DNA of 64,000 bases from a virus: positions 1-64,000 of IMG/VR virus record IMGVR_UViG_3300031784_002315, one strand, 5' to 3'. Each line of letters starts with the position of its first letter. Position 1 is the stretch's first letter. The position numbers and the translations under genes were made by a program. The notes under the pieces were generated by a model. It saw only the letters and a list, made by a program, of their open reading frames with translations, was not told where the DNA came from and made no database searches. Positions 1 through 7,629 of this stretch are shown one piece after another.

Positions 1-1
1 T

Positions 2-667
2 AAACAACGCATCGACGAAGCAGGTGCAAGATATTGGGCTGGCGATAATATTTCGCAATTCATCAAAGAAGGCGAAAAGGACGAACTAATTAAAGAACTT
101 ACTGAAAAGTTTGAAGACGTTCTTGATAGTCTAGTAATTGATCGCAAGAATGATCCAAACAGCAAAGAAACTGGCAAGCGTCTTGCTAAAATGTACGTCA
201 ACGAACTAATGTCCGGACGTTACTTTCCTATGCCAAATGCAACAGCGTTTCCTAACCATACTGAGGAACGCTATGATGGTATGCTTGTAGTTCGTAGTGA
301 AATAACAAGTATGTGTAGTCATCATCACCAACCAGTAAAAGGTGTTGCCTATATTGGTATTATTGCTGCCGATACTCTAATCGGTCTTAGTAAGTATACT
401 CGTATTGCACAGTGGTGTGCAAGGCGTGGTACTCTACAAGAAGAACTAGCAATGGATATTGCAAAAGAAATCATGAGTGCTACAGGTAGTAAAGATGTAG
501 GCGTTTATATCCAGGCTACTCACGGTTGTTGTGAAAATCGCGGCATTATGGCACATTCAAGTTTAACTCAAACCACTGTACTCAAAGGTGTGTTTAAGTC
601 AGATGCTGGTGTTAAGAAAGAATTCTTTGACAATATTAAACTACAACAGGAGTTTGCACCAAAATGA
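2..667 (+). CDS. folE: GTP cyclohydrolase I, 5' end outside the window
   Basis: Converts GTP to 7,8-dihydroneopterin triphosphate, the entry step to folates and 7-deazaguanines. The frame is open from the window edge to the stop, giving about 221 residues, so only a short N-terminus is missing. The family's zinc site is visible: Cys-Ser-His-His in MCSHHHQP (311-334), and a second Cys in HGCCENRG (521-544). The stop overlaps the next start by 4 bases. With queE just downstream this forms a partial preQ0 route, a common auxiliary set in marine T4-like phages. An internal ATG at 191 cannot be the real start because conserved-looking coding sequence continues upstream of it. Confidence 0.93.
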   Translation, partial: KQRIDEAGARYWAGDNISQFIKEGEKDELIKELTEKFEDVLDSLVIDRKNDPNSKETGKRLAKMYVNELMSGRYFPMPNATAFPNHTEERYDGMLVVRSEITSMCSHHHQPVKGVAYIGIIAADTLIGLSKYTRIAQWCARRGTLQEELAMDIAKEIMSATGSKDVGVYIQATHGCCENRGIMAHSSLTQTTVLKGVFKSDAGVKKEFFDNIKLQQEFAPK

Positions 668-936
668 AATTCTTAAAAAGAAAATTAAGAAACTGGCTAA
701 ACGATCACGATAAAGTAATAGGATTGTCAGCAAGAGACTTTCCAGATGAACGTTCTGTGCAAGATGATCCAGCATTGAGTTTCCGTATCTACAATGCTCA
801 AAATGGTAAAATTCTTGAATTTAGTCGTTATGACAGAAAGACCGATAGACAGGAACGGTCTGTTTACATCATAGAAAAAGACAAAGACGTTACTGAATAT
901 GTTGGCAAGTGCCTAAGCCTGGAGTTACTACGATAA
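664..936 (+). CDS. small hypothetical phage protein
   Basis: 90 residues, not recognised. It begins with a basic segment (MKFLKRKLRNWLNDHDK) followed by a mixed charged region with no cysteine cluster or membrane segment that I can see. It is coupled to its neighbours: its ATG overlaps the folE stop, and its TAA shares one base with the queE ATG. Expression together with folE and queE is inferred from this packing; function is unknown. Confidence 0.75.
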   Translation: MKFLKRKLRNWLNDHDKVIGLSARDFPDERSVQDDPALSFRIYNAQNGKILEFSRYDRKTDRQERSVYIIEKDKDVTEYVGKCLSLELLR

Positions 937-1808
937 TGAAACTACGTTATAGTGAAGCATTTTACAGTGTACAAGGCGAAGGCAAGTTTGTAGGAGTACC
1001 CAGTGTATTCCTACGTACCTTTGGTTGTAACTTTCGCTGCATGAATTTTGGATTGCCACGTGATACCCCTAAAGGACGTTACAATATCGAAGTACAAAAA
1101 CTTATTGAAGACGGTGTTCACGAAACTACTAAAACATTTACTGACCTGCCGTTGGTGCATACTGGTTGCGATACATATGCAAGCATCTATCCTGAATTTA
1201 GACACCTTGTAATGGATAAAACTGTGGATGAAGTTGTTGAACATTTGCTAGGTTTACTGCCCGAAGGCAAGTGGACTATGGATAACGGTCAGGACGTTCA
1301 TCTTATTATGACAGGCGGCGAGCCACTGCTGGCATGGCAACGACTATACATCGAACTATTTGAACACCCAAAGATGGCGGATCTAAAAAATGTTACATTT
1401 GAAACAAATACTACACAATGGTTGCATGATGAGTTTAGAGAATACCTTGGAACTCGTGCAAGATTTAAAACAACGTTTAGTTGCAGTCCAAAGTTATCCG
1501 TTAGTGGAGAGTCTTGGACTGATGCTATTAAGCCTAGCGTTGCTCGTCAGTACTACGATATCACTGGCACTGAACTTTATCTTAAGTTTGTCGTGGCTGA
1601 TCACGTGGATGTTGAAGAAGTCGGTAGAGCAGTTGAAGCGTATCGTGCTGAGGGGGTGGAATGCCCTGTGTACCTTATGCCAGTTGGCGGACGTACAGAA
1701 GGTTATAACCTTACCGTTCAAGAGATTGCGCGGCTTGCTATGGCGAAAGGGTGGCGGTTTACACCAAGACTCCACATTAGCCTATTCGGAAATGCCTGGG
1801 GAACTTGA
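936..1808 (+). CDS. queE: 7-carboxy-7-deazaguanine synthase (radical SAM), divergent cluster spacing
   Basis: Radical SAM enzyme that converts 6-carboxytetrahydropterin to 7-carboxy-7-deazaguanine. The N-terminus reads YSEAFYSVQGEGKFVG, the QueE signature, and TGGEP is present (about 1312-1326). The usual CX3CX2C is broken: C31 and C35 occur in GCNFRCMNFG, but the third position is not Cys, and the family's 'CDT' motif appears about 40 residues later as TGCDT (C78). I read this as an insertion between the second and third cluster cysteines. The ATG at 936 overlaps the upstream stop (TAATG) and fits better than a GTG at 909. About 290 residues. Confidence 0.88.
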   Translation: MKLRYSEAFYSVQGEGKFVGVPSVFLRTFGCNFRCMNFGLPRDTPKGRYNIEVQKLIEDGVHETTKTFTDLPLVHTGCDTYASIYPEFRHLVMDKTVDEVVEHLLGLLPEGKWTMDNGQDVHLIMTGGEPLLAWQRLYIELFEHPKMADLKNVTFETNTTQWLHDEFREYLGTRARFKTTFSCSPKLSVSGESWTDAIKPSVARQYYDITGTELYLKFVVADHVDVEEVGRAVEAYRAEGVECPVYLMPVGGRTEGYNLTVQEIARLAMAKGWRFTPRLHISLFGNAWGT

Positions 1809-1874
1809 TAAAGTTGTACCTTACACAAAAGGCATACATACCGAAGAACAATTTAATAATTTAAGGAAAGATTT

Positions 1875-2972
1875 ATGAACTATATTTTTACTAGCGAAAG
1901 TGTTAGCGACGGACACCCGGATAAGGTTGCAGACCAAATCTCAGACGCACTCGTTGATGCTGGGTTAAAGGCAGGTGACACTACTACTCGTGTTGCAGTC
2001 GAAACACTTGTAACTACCAACCATGTTACGTTGGCGGGCGAAGTAAAGAACTTTAATCTAAACAAAGACGAAGTCAACGAAATTGTACGCAATAAGGTTC
2101 GAGAGATTGGCTATGAACAAGATGGGTTTCATTGGGATCGACTAAAGATCTACAATGAAATCCATAGTCAAAGTGCTGATATTGCTCTAGGCACAGACGA
2201 TTTTGGTGCCGGTGATCAAGGCATTATGTTTGGTTATGCTTGTAATCATACACCTAGCATGATGCCAGCACCTATTCATTACAGTCATGAAATTTTGAAA
2301 AAACTAAAAGCAATGCGACTAGATGGCTATAATTTCTTGTTGCCCGATGCTAAATCACAAGTAAGTGTTGAGTATAATGGTGCTAGGCGCGAAGGTATCA
2401 TTAAACGTATCGATCAAATTGTTGTTAGTCAACAGCACCGTGATGGGTTTAATCACAGTGTTAAGGCACCAATTCGTGATGCAGTAAAACAGGTATTGGG
2501 AGATTTAATTGATGAACGCACTGTTTGGCACATCAATCCTACTGGAAATTTTGTTATCGGTGGACCAGACGGCGATGCTGGTGTAACTGGACGTAAGATT
2601 ATTGTTGATACCTACGGTGGATTTGCTCCCCACGGTGGTGGTGCGTTTAGTGGCAAGGATCCTACCAAAGTAGACCGCAGTGCTGCATATATGGCTCGCT
2701 GGCTTGCTAAAAACGTAGTAGCAGATGAAATGGCAGATTGGTGTAACATTCAATTGAGTTATGCTATCGGTGTTAAACAGCCAACTAGTATTCTTATTGA
2801 CAGCAATGGTCATAATCGTAGTATTGAACGCTTTATTCGCAACGAAATCGATCTAAGTCCAAAAGGCATTATTGATAGATTTGATTTGTTTAACTTTCAC
2901 GAGTATAGCAAAAATTGTGTATATGGACACTTTGGAGACAAAGATGTACCTTGGGAGAAAATCGGATGGTAA
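1875..2972 (+). CDS. metK: S-adenosylmethionine synthetase
   Basis: Makes SAM from ATP and methionine. Family motifs run in order: GHPDKVADQISDA near the N-terminus, GAGDQGIMFGYA (ATP site), DAKSQVSVEY, and the glycine-rich stretch GGPDGDAGVTGRK followed by FSGKDPTKVDRSAAY. At 365 residues it is close to the bacterial length of about 384. An AAGGAAAG ribosome site lies 5 bases before the ATG. It follows queE after a 66-base spacer. The window encodes over 20 radical SAM enzymes and three methyltransferases, so a phage-borne SAM source would fit their demand; that link is inference. Confidence 0.95.
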   Translation: MNYIFTSESVSDGHPDKVADQISDALVDAGLKAGDTTTRVAVETLVTTNHVTLAGEVKNFNLNKDEVNEIVRNKVREIGYEQDGFHWDRLKIYNEIHSQSADIALGTDDFGAGDQGIMFGYACNHTPSMMPAPIHYSHEILKKLKAMRLDGYNFLLPDAKSQVSVEYNGARREGIIKRIDQIVVSQQHRDGFNHSVKAPIRDAVKQVLGDLIDERTVWHINPTGNFVIGGPDGDAGVTGRKIIVDTYGGFAPHGGGAFSGKDPTKVDRSAAYMARWLAKNVVADEMADWCNIQLSYAIGVKQPTSILIDSNGHNRSIERFIRNEIDLSPKGIIDRFDLFNFHEYSKNCVYGHFGDKDVPWEKIGW

Positions 2973-3418
2973 AAAATTGGCTCAAAAAAATAACAGGTGT
3001 TGCAGCCATTGAAGCCGCTGCTATCGAAGCAGAAACAAAACGAATAAAAGAAGAAGAAGAATTACAACGACTTACAGTTGAAAGAATAAAAGCCGAAGAA
3101 GAAGCAGAATTAGCACGTCTTTCTCCTAAAGATCGTGCAACTCGCAAAGAAGAGCCTTACGTTTCTGTTCTTGAAACCAAGATCAATCCAGAAAATATTC
3201 GCAACGGGTTTTTTGAACTAGACTGGAATGAATACTTTATTAAAGAATTAATGTTGTATGGGTATGGTACAGAAGCAGATCCTGAAGAAGAAATTGTAGA
3301 TCGTTGGTTTAGAGACATTGTTTTTCAAATGTTGAATGCAGAAGGACTTGACACACAGCGCGGTTCCGGCTATATTAATGTAGTACCCATTGCAAAAGGC
3401 AAATCAGAAGTATCATGA
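2966..3418 (+). CDS. hypothetical protein with charged coiled-coil N-half
   Basis: 150 residues from the ATG at 2966, which overlaps the end of metK by 7 bases; an upstream start at 2915 would lie deep inside metK and is less likely. Residues about 15-60 are rich in Glu, Lys and Ala in a heptad-like run (KRIKEEEELQRL), suggesting a coiled coil. The C-terminal half contains a mixed hydrophobic region ending in GSGYINVVPIAKGK. Family not recognised. The stop overlaps the RNase H start (ATGA), so the two are translationally coupled. Confidence 0.75.
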   Translation: MVKNWLKKITGVAAIEAAAIEAETKRIKEEEELQRLTVERIKAEEEAELARLSPKDRATRKEEPYVSVLETKINPENIRNGFFELDWNEYFIKELMLYGYGTEADPEEEIVDRWFRDIVFQMLNAEGLDTQRGSGYINVVPIAKGKSEVS

Positions 3419-4401
3419 CAACTTACATTCTTGTAGACACTGCTAACACTTTTTTTCGTGCCCGACACGTTGTTCGTGGCGACATCGATACAAAAGTAGG
3501 CATGGCTCTACACATTACATTTAACAGCATTAAGAAAGCGTGGACAGACTTTAAAGCCGACCACGTTGTCTTTTGTCTTGAAGGTCGTAGTTGGCGCAAA
3601 GACTTTTATCAGCCATACAAGCGTAATCGTCAAGAAACTCGTAATGCTATGAGTCCGAGAGAAGCAGAAGAAGACAAAGTGTTTTGGGAAATCTTTGACG
3701 AGTTTAAAGACTTTGTTACTAATAAAACCAACTGTACTGTACTTCAGAATCCTGTGCTTGAAGCAGACGACCTTATTGCTGGATGGATCCAAAATCATCC
3801 CAATGACAGTCACGTGATTATTAGTACAGATGGCGACTTTGCACAGTTGATTTCACCTAAAGTGAAACAGTACAATGGCGTTCAAAATATGATTATCACG
3901 CACGAAGGCTTTTTTGACGACAAAGGTAAGCCAATTAAAGATAAAAAGACTGGCATTGTTAAAACTGCATCCGACCCAGAATGGATGCTGTTTGAAAAGT
4001 GTATGCGCGGCGACACCAGCGACAACGTATTCTCCGCATATCCCGGTGTACGTGTCAAAGGTACAAAAAACAAAGTAGGCCTTACCGAAGCATTTGCTGA
4101 TAAAAAAAGCAAAGGCTTTGCTTGGAATAATCTTATGTTGCAGCGTTGGGTAGATCACAACGGTGTCGAACACCGTGTTATCGATGACTATCAACGTAAC
4201 GTTATACTTTGTGATCTATCGGCACAGCCAACACATATTAGAGAAGTTATAAACACTAGTATTCATAGTGTTGAACCCAAGGACATCGGTCAAGTCGGTA
4301 TGAAACTTATGAAGTTTTGTGCTAAATGGAACATGCAAAAAATTGCAGATCAGGCCACACTCTATGCAGAGCCATTAAACGCTAGATACACCAAGGAATA
4401 A
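3415..4401 (+). CDS. T4 RNase H-like 5'-3' exonuclease
   Basis: 328 residues of the FEN-1/T4 RNase H nuclease family, which removes RNA primers and 5' flaps during lagging-strand synthesis. Acidic metal-binding motifs appear in the expected order: ILVDTANTFFRAR near the N-terminus, FCLEGRSWRKDFYQPYKRNR, LEADDLIAGW, ISTDGDFAQL and GDTSDNV. The length matches T4 Rnh (305 residues). It lies in the early/middle-type gene block of the window and supports the T4-like assignment. Confidence 0.88.
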   Translation: MTTYILVDTANTFFRARHVVRGDIDTKVGMALHITFNSIKKAWTDFKADHVVFCLEGRSWRKDFYQPYKRNRQETRNAMSPREAEEDKVFWEIFDEFKDFVTNKTNCTVLQNPVLEADDLIAGWIQNHPNDSHVIISTDGDFAQLISPKVKQYNGVQNMIITHEGFFDDKGKPIKDKKTGIVKTASDPEWMLFEKCMRGDTSDNVFSAYPGVRVKGTKNKVGLTEAFADKKSKGFAWNNLMLQRWVDHNGVEHRVIDDYQRNVILCDLSAQPTHIREVINTSIHSVEPKDIGQVGMKLMKFCAKWNMQKIADQATLYAEPLNARYTKE

Positions 4402-4403
4402 AA

Positions 4404-4886
4404 GTGAAACAACAAATTACAGCAAAAGAAGTTCTTGAGAATAGATTTTGGATAGTCGAAGATCAAGGTATGCGTGTAGGAACACTTACAAAGGATGAAA
4501 ATTCTTTTATCCTGTCACGCAAAGGTGAGATTAGTTTTTACAAAGATGAGAAGCAATTAAAAAAACAGTTTGGTAAAAACTTTCTTACTGCCAAAATTAC
4601 ACAAAACGAAAATTCAAAAACTGATACTAGTGTACACGGATATCCTACTCGCAGTATACCGTACAACAGTATGTACGACATTGTGCATAGATTACCTCTT
4701 TTTACAAAAAGTGAAAAGTCAAAAAGCGTTTATTGTGCTGGCTATTACTTGATCAAATTTAATGTTAACTGGCTTAAAAGTTTTTGTCCAAAACTGATTA
4801 CTATTGAAAGAAACGAATACCTCGGACCTTTCAAGACCGAACTAGAAATGAAGGCTGCATTGAGCAATGTCAACAGAACCAATTAA
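4404..4886 (+). CDS. hypothetical phage protein
   Basis: 160 residues from a GTG two bases after the RNase H stop. The sequence contains GMRVGTLTKDENSFILSRKG and later YCAGYYLIKFNVNW; I recognise no catalytic motif. It is soluble-looking, with an even mix of Lys and Asn. Its 3' end overlaps the next ORF by 20 bases, which is consistent with genuine coupled phage genes. Function unknown. Confidence 0.75.
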   Translation: MKQQITAKEVLENRFWIVEDQGMRVGTLTKDENSFILSRKGEISFYKDEKQLKKQFGKNFLTAKITQNENSKTDTSVHGYPTRSIPYNSMYDIVHRLPLFTKSEKSKSVYCAGYYLIKFNVNWLKSFCPKLITIERNEYLGPFKTELEMKAALSNVNRTN

Positions 4887-5112
4887 CACAACACCTATAA
4901 CACAATTTATACAACAGGTTAAAGGTGCAGAATCCAGCAATGCAAGAGAAGTTCGATTAGATATTGCTGTTGCAAAAAGCCTTGCATTTACTTTGGGTAT
5001 TGTTATGAGTAGAATGAACGGCGATCTGGAAAAATTTGTAAAAGAATATTCCACTAAAACCTCCGACGAAACTATTACAATATCAATGGACGCCGGCGGT
5101 AACTGGTCATAA
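4867..5112 (+). CDS. small hypothetical phage protein
   Basis: 81 residues, starting inside the 3' end of the previous gene. It has a Thr/Gln-rich N-terminus and a central helix-like region (DIAVAKSLAFTLGIVMSRMNG). No domain recognised. It ends just before an ATAAATA-type promoter box, so it is probably the last gene of the folE-to-here block. Confidence 0.65.
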   Translation: MSTEPINTTPITQFIQQVKGAESSNAREVRLDIAVAKSLAFTLGIVMSRMNGDLEKFVKEYSTKTSDETITISMDAGGNWS

Positions 5113-5114
5113 GT

Positions 5115-5147
5115 CATAAATATATGCGTATATAATTGGAGTACGCA
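5115..5147 (+). promoter_or_regulatory. late-type promoter box CATAAATA and ribosome site
   Basis: CATAAATA at 5115-5122 matches seven of eight bases of the T4 late consensus TATAAATA. It is followed by an AT-rich leader with TTGGAG at 5136-5141, 6 bases before the ATG at 5148. The match is seen; promoter activity is inferred. Confidence 0.5.
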
Positions 5148-5438
5148 ATGAGCAGACCTAAACCGAATGTTCTTTTAGAGTATACAAATAGTAGAACTTA
5201 CAAGTGTGAACAAGTTCTAGATGCTGAAGCAGTATGGGCTGTCTTTTATAAAGGCAAGCCTTTTAATCTCAAAAGCTCTAATAGTCTAACAAGTTATCCT
5301 GGTCCAAAATATAAAAAAACAAGTTTTTCTAATCCTGGACATGCATTTAATTTAGCAAGTAAGTTAAATTTGATGTTTAAGACCGCAGATTTTGCAGTTT
5401 ATAAATTAACCACAGGCGAAGAAGTAGAAGATGAATAA
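5148..5438 (+). CDS. hypothetical phage protein
   Basis: 96 residues from the ATG at 5148, preceded by GGAG. A TTG start at 5136 is possible but would bury the ribosome site. The protein reads MSRPKPNVLLEYTNSRTYK, then VWAVFYKGKPFNLKSSN and a Lys-rich C-terminal half ending in acidic residues. It resembles small conserved proteins of marine T4-like phages from memory, but I know no function. Its stop overlaps the next start by 8 bases. Confidence 0.72.
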   Translation: MSRPKPNVLLEYTNSRTYKCEQVLDAEAVWAVFYKGKPFNLKSSNSLTSYPGPKYKKTSFSNPGHAFNLASKLNLMFKTADFAVYKLTTGEEVEDE

Positions 5439-5811
5439 AAAAGTCTACACCAAGTTATTTTTACAAGAACTTGGAAAAAGTACTTCTGATAATTCGATAA
5501 CTGAACATTTACCTCTGTGGTGGCAAAACACTCGTCAAAAAGACAACAGTGGTTTAAGATTAACAGACGACGGATTTGAAGTTATACAAAAAATTGATTT
5601 AAAAGTTTATGACATACCTTTTCCAAAAGATATGCCACTAACAACTCAAATAATTATTTTTTTAGACAAATTTATTGATTGCCCTTATTACTTAACAAAA
5701 GATGGCATACTTGTAACAAATGAAAAGAAAGCAGTAGAACTTGCATTGTTTAGTGGCGATGTACGCAAGTACGGATTAAACAAAGCATTAACACGTTCTA
5801 GAACATTATAG
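5431..5811 (+). CDS. hypothetical phage protein
   Basis: 126 residues. The segment WWQNTRQKDNSGLRLTDDGF followed by FIDCPYYLTKDGI and LFSGDVRKYGLNKAL is a pattern I associate with a small conserved protein of marine T4-like phages; no role is known to me. It is coupled to the upstream gene by an 8-base overlap and lies 13 bases before the sulfotransferase-like gene. Confidence 0.75.
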   Translation: MNKKVYTKLFLQELGKSTSDNSITEHLPLWWQNTRQKDNSGLRLTDDGFEVIQKIDLKVYDIPFPKDMPLTTQIIIFLDKFIDCPYYLTKDGILVTNEKKAVELALFSGDVRKYGLNKALTRSRTL

Positions 5812-5824
5812 AACGAATTATCAA

Positions 5825-6376
5825 ATGGATGTATTAGTAAATAACGAAAAAAAGATGGTGTGTTGTGTTCTGCCAAGATGCGGAAGCAACCATGTAAGAA
5901 GTGTTTTAAAAACAGTAGGATGGGTGGAAAGAAGAAGAGTTACTAAAGAGTCTTTTGAAGATTACACAATTATAAAAATTGTTAGAGATCCGTACGAAAG
6001 ATGGGTAAGTTGGTTTTATTCTTTTGAGTGGGACGATATCCCACCTATAAAAAACTGGACTGTTGCTGATGCCAAACAGTGGTTAGAAAATTTTCGCGTA
6101 AGACACCATTATGACGAACACACTGCGTTGCAGTCAATGTTATATAATTTTAATAATGAATACATTTGCAACAACACTTGTTATGTTAGAATGGAATATG
6201 TGGATATGTATTTTGGATTCACCAATCAACGTCATCCGTCATTTGTTCAACATTTTGCAAGAATGGACGAAACACCTCTTGATGTACTTGAATACTTTAA
6301 ACACGCTATACCCAAATTATACAAGCCTGATTACATTTGGATGAAAAATCTCAACATATGGGAAAAAAGTAGTTGA
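5825..6376 (+). CDS. sulfotransferase-like protein
   Basis: 183 residues with the two PAPS-binding signatures of the sulfotransferase fold: a P-loop-like 5'-phosphosulfate loop (LPRCGSNHV, residues 16-24) and a 3'-phosphate-binding segment (KIVRDPYERWVSWFY, residues 51-65). Such enzymes move sulfate from PAPS to sugar, alcohol or tyrosine acceptors; the acceptor here cannot be told. It is shorter than most carbohydrate sulfotransferases (usually 250 or more), so it is a minimal version. The gene's last bases contain the -35 element of the next promoter. Confidence 0.7.
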   Translation: MDVLVNNEKKMVCCVLPRCGSNHVRSVLKTVGWVERRRVTKESFEDYTIIKIVRDPYERWVSWFYSFEWDDIPPIKNWTVADAKQWLENFRVRHHYDEHTALQSMLYNFNNEYICNNTCYVRMEYVDMYFGFTNQRHPSFVQHFARMDETPLDVLEYFKHAIPKLYKPDYIWMKNLNIWEKSS

Positions 6377-6438
6377 CCTTCTGTGTTTCGTGCTGTATAA
6401 CTAACACATAGGCACTGAAACACAGAAAGGAATACTCC
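6373..6438 (+). promoter_or_regulatory. sigma70-like promoter of the AAA+ gene with shared 5'-UTR element
   Basis: TTGACC at 6373-6378, a 17-base spacer and TATAAC at 6396-6401 give a near-consensus host-type promoter. Twelve bases after the start of the -10 comes ATAGGCACTGAA (6408-6419), repeated in the promoter of the VWA gene at 7605-7616. AGAAAGGAA before the ATG at 6439 is a good ribosome site. The elements are seen; function is inferred. Confidence 0.72.
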
Positions 6439-7518
6439 ATGTCAGAACTTACTCGTACTGTTAGCCCGAACAAGGCTAAAGCAAGCATTCGTCATGCAAT
6501 GCTTAAAAAGCGTCCGATCTTCCTCTGGGGTCCCCCGGGTATTGGTAAGTCGGACATTGTTCACCAGATTGCAGAGCAATTTAATGCTCCTGTTATCGAC
6601 GTTCGTCTTAGCCTTTGGGAACCCACTGATATTAAGGGTATTCCGTACTTTGATTCCAATACCAGCAAAATGGTTTGGGCTCCTCCAGGCGAACTGCCCG
6701 ACGCAGAGTTTGCAGCCAAGCATAAGAACGTTGTTCTTTTCCTCGACGAAATGAACAGTGCTGCTCCGGCTGTGCAGGCTGCTGCATACCAACTTATTCT
6801 TAACCGTAAGGTTGGTACTTATCGACTGCCTGATAACGTTATGATTGTTGCTGCTGGTAACCGTGAAGCAGATAAAGGTGTTACTTATCGTATGCCTGCT
6901 CCGCTTGCTAACCGCTTTGTCCACCTTGAAATGAAAGTCGACTTCGACGATTGGTTCCAGTGGGCAGTTAACAACAAAATCAACAAAGACGTTGTAGGTT
7001 TCCTTAACTTCTCGAAGAAGGACCTTTACGACTTTGATCCTAAGTCTCCTAGCCGTTCGTTTGCTACTCCACGTTCGTGGTCGTTTGTTAGCGAATTGCT
7101 CGAAGATAACCTTGACGATGGCACTACTACTGACCTGGTTGCAGGTGCAGTTGGCGAAGGTCTTGCTGTCAAGTTTATGGCTCACCGTAAGATTGCAAGT
7201 TCTATGCCCGATCCAACCGAAATCCTCGCTGGTAAGGTTAAAGAGATGAAGACTCGTGAAATCAGTGCCATGTATTCCTTGACTGTCTCGCTCTGCTACG
7301 AACTTAAAGAAGCATCTGACAAGAACGACAAGAAGTTCGACTTTATGGTCAATAACTTCATGCGGTTCTCGATGGATAACTTCGATACTGAATTGGTTGT
7401 TATGGGTATTAAACTCGCACTGACTCAGTATAATCTTCCGATTGATCCCGAAGCAATTGATTGCTTTGACGAGTTCCACGCTCGTTATGGCAAGTATATT
7501 AGTGCTGCTTCGGCCTAA
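6439..7518 (+). CDS. MoxR-type AAA+ ATPase
   Basis: 359 residues. Walker A GPPGIGKS at residues 31-38, Walker B FLDE at 101-104, then NREADKGVTYRMPAPLANRF with sensor and arginine-finger-like residues. MoxR AAA+ ATPases pair with VWA-domain partners and remodel or insert cofactors into target complexes. The next gene encodes exactly such a partner, so the two probably act together. It has its own promoter and is closed by a strong hairpin terminator. Its G+C content and codon use look higher and more regular than in the radical SAM region, as if highly expressed. Confidence 0.88.
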   Translation: MSELTRTVSPNKAKASIRHAMLKKRPIFLWGPPGIGKSDIVHQIAEQFNAPVIDVRLSLWEPTDIKGIPYFDSNTSKMVWAPPGELPDAEFAAKHKNVVLFLDEMNSAAPAVQAAAYQLILNRKVGTYRLPDNVMIVAAGNREADKGVTYRMPAPLANRFVHLEMKVDFDDWFQWAVNNKINKDVVGFLNFSKKDLYDFDPKSPSRSFATPRSWSFVSELLEDNLDDGTTTDLVAGAVGEGLAVKFMAHRKIASSMPDPTEILAGKVKEMKTREISAMYSLTVSLCYELKEASDKNDKKFDFMVNNFMRFSMDNFDTELVVMGIKLALTQYNLPIDPEAIDCFDEFHARYGKYISAASA

Positions 7519-7530
7519 TACGGTGACACT

Positions 7531-7562
7531 AGAGTGGGCAGGTCAAACTGCCCACTCTTTCT
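7531..7562 (+). terminator. intrinsic terminator
   Basis: Perfect 11-bp stem: AGAGTGGGCAG (7531-7541) pairs with CTGCCCACTCT (7548-7558) across a 6-base loop, followed by a short T run. It sits 12 bases after the AAA+ stop and separates that gene from the next promoter. Confidence 0.85.
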
Positions 7563-7571
7563 ATCTAATGC

Positions 7572-7629
7572 TTGACAAAGCAAGTAAATATGTTATATTA
7601 CATTATAGGCACTGAACAAGAGGTTAACT
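7572..7629 (+). promoter_or_regulatory. sigma70-like promoter of the VWA gene with shared 5'-UTR element
   Basis: TTGACA (7572-7577) and TATATT (7594-7599), 16 bases apart, form a near-perfect promoter. ATAGGCACTGAA at 7605-7616 is identical to the element in the AAA+ promoter and lies about where transcription would begin. AAGAGG before the ATG at 7630 is the ribosome site. Confidence 0.75.

Noticed and set aside
2-1808. Complete preQ0 DNA-modification pathway
   Set aside because: folE and queE are present and a QueC-like gene is distant, but no queD or dpdA/tgt-type gene is in this window.
1390-1878. 162-residue plus-strand frame overlapping queE
   Set aside because: It lies inside queE in another frame, has no recognisable motif, and the queE frame has the family signatures.
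6442-7479. 345-residue open frame on the minus strand, opposite the AAA+ gene
   Set aside because: Composition is unlike a protein family, no ribosome site is seen, and the opposite frame has clear Walker motifs. It is a codon-bias shadow.
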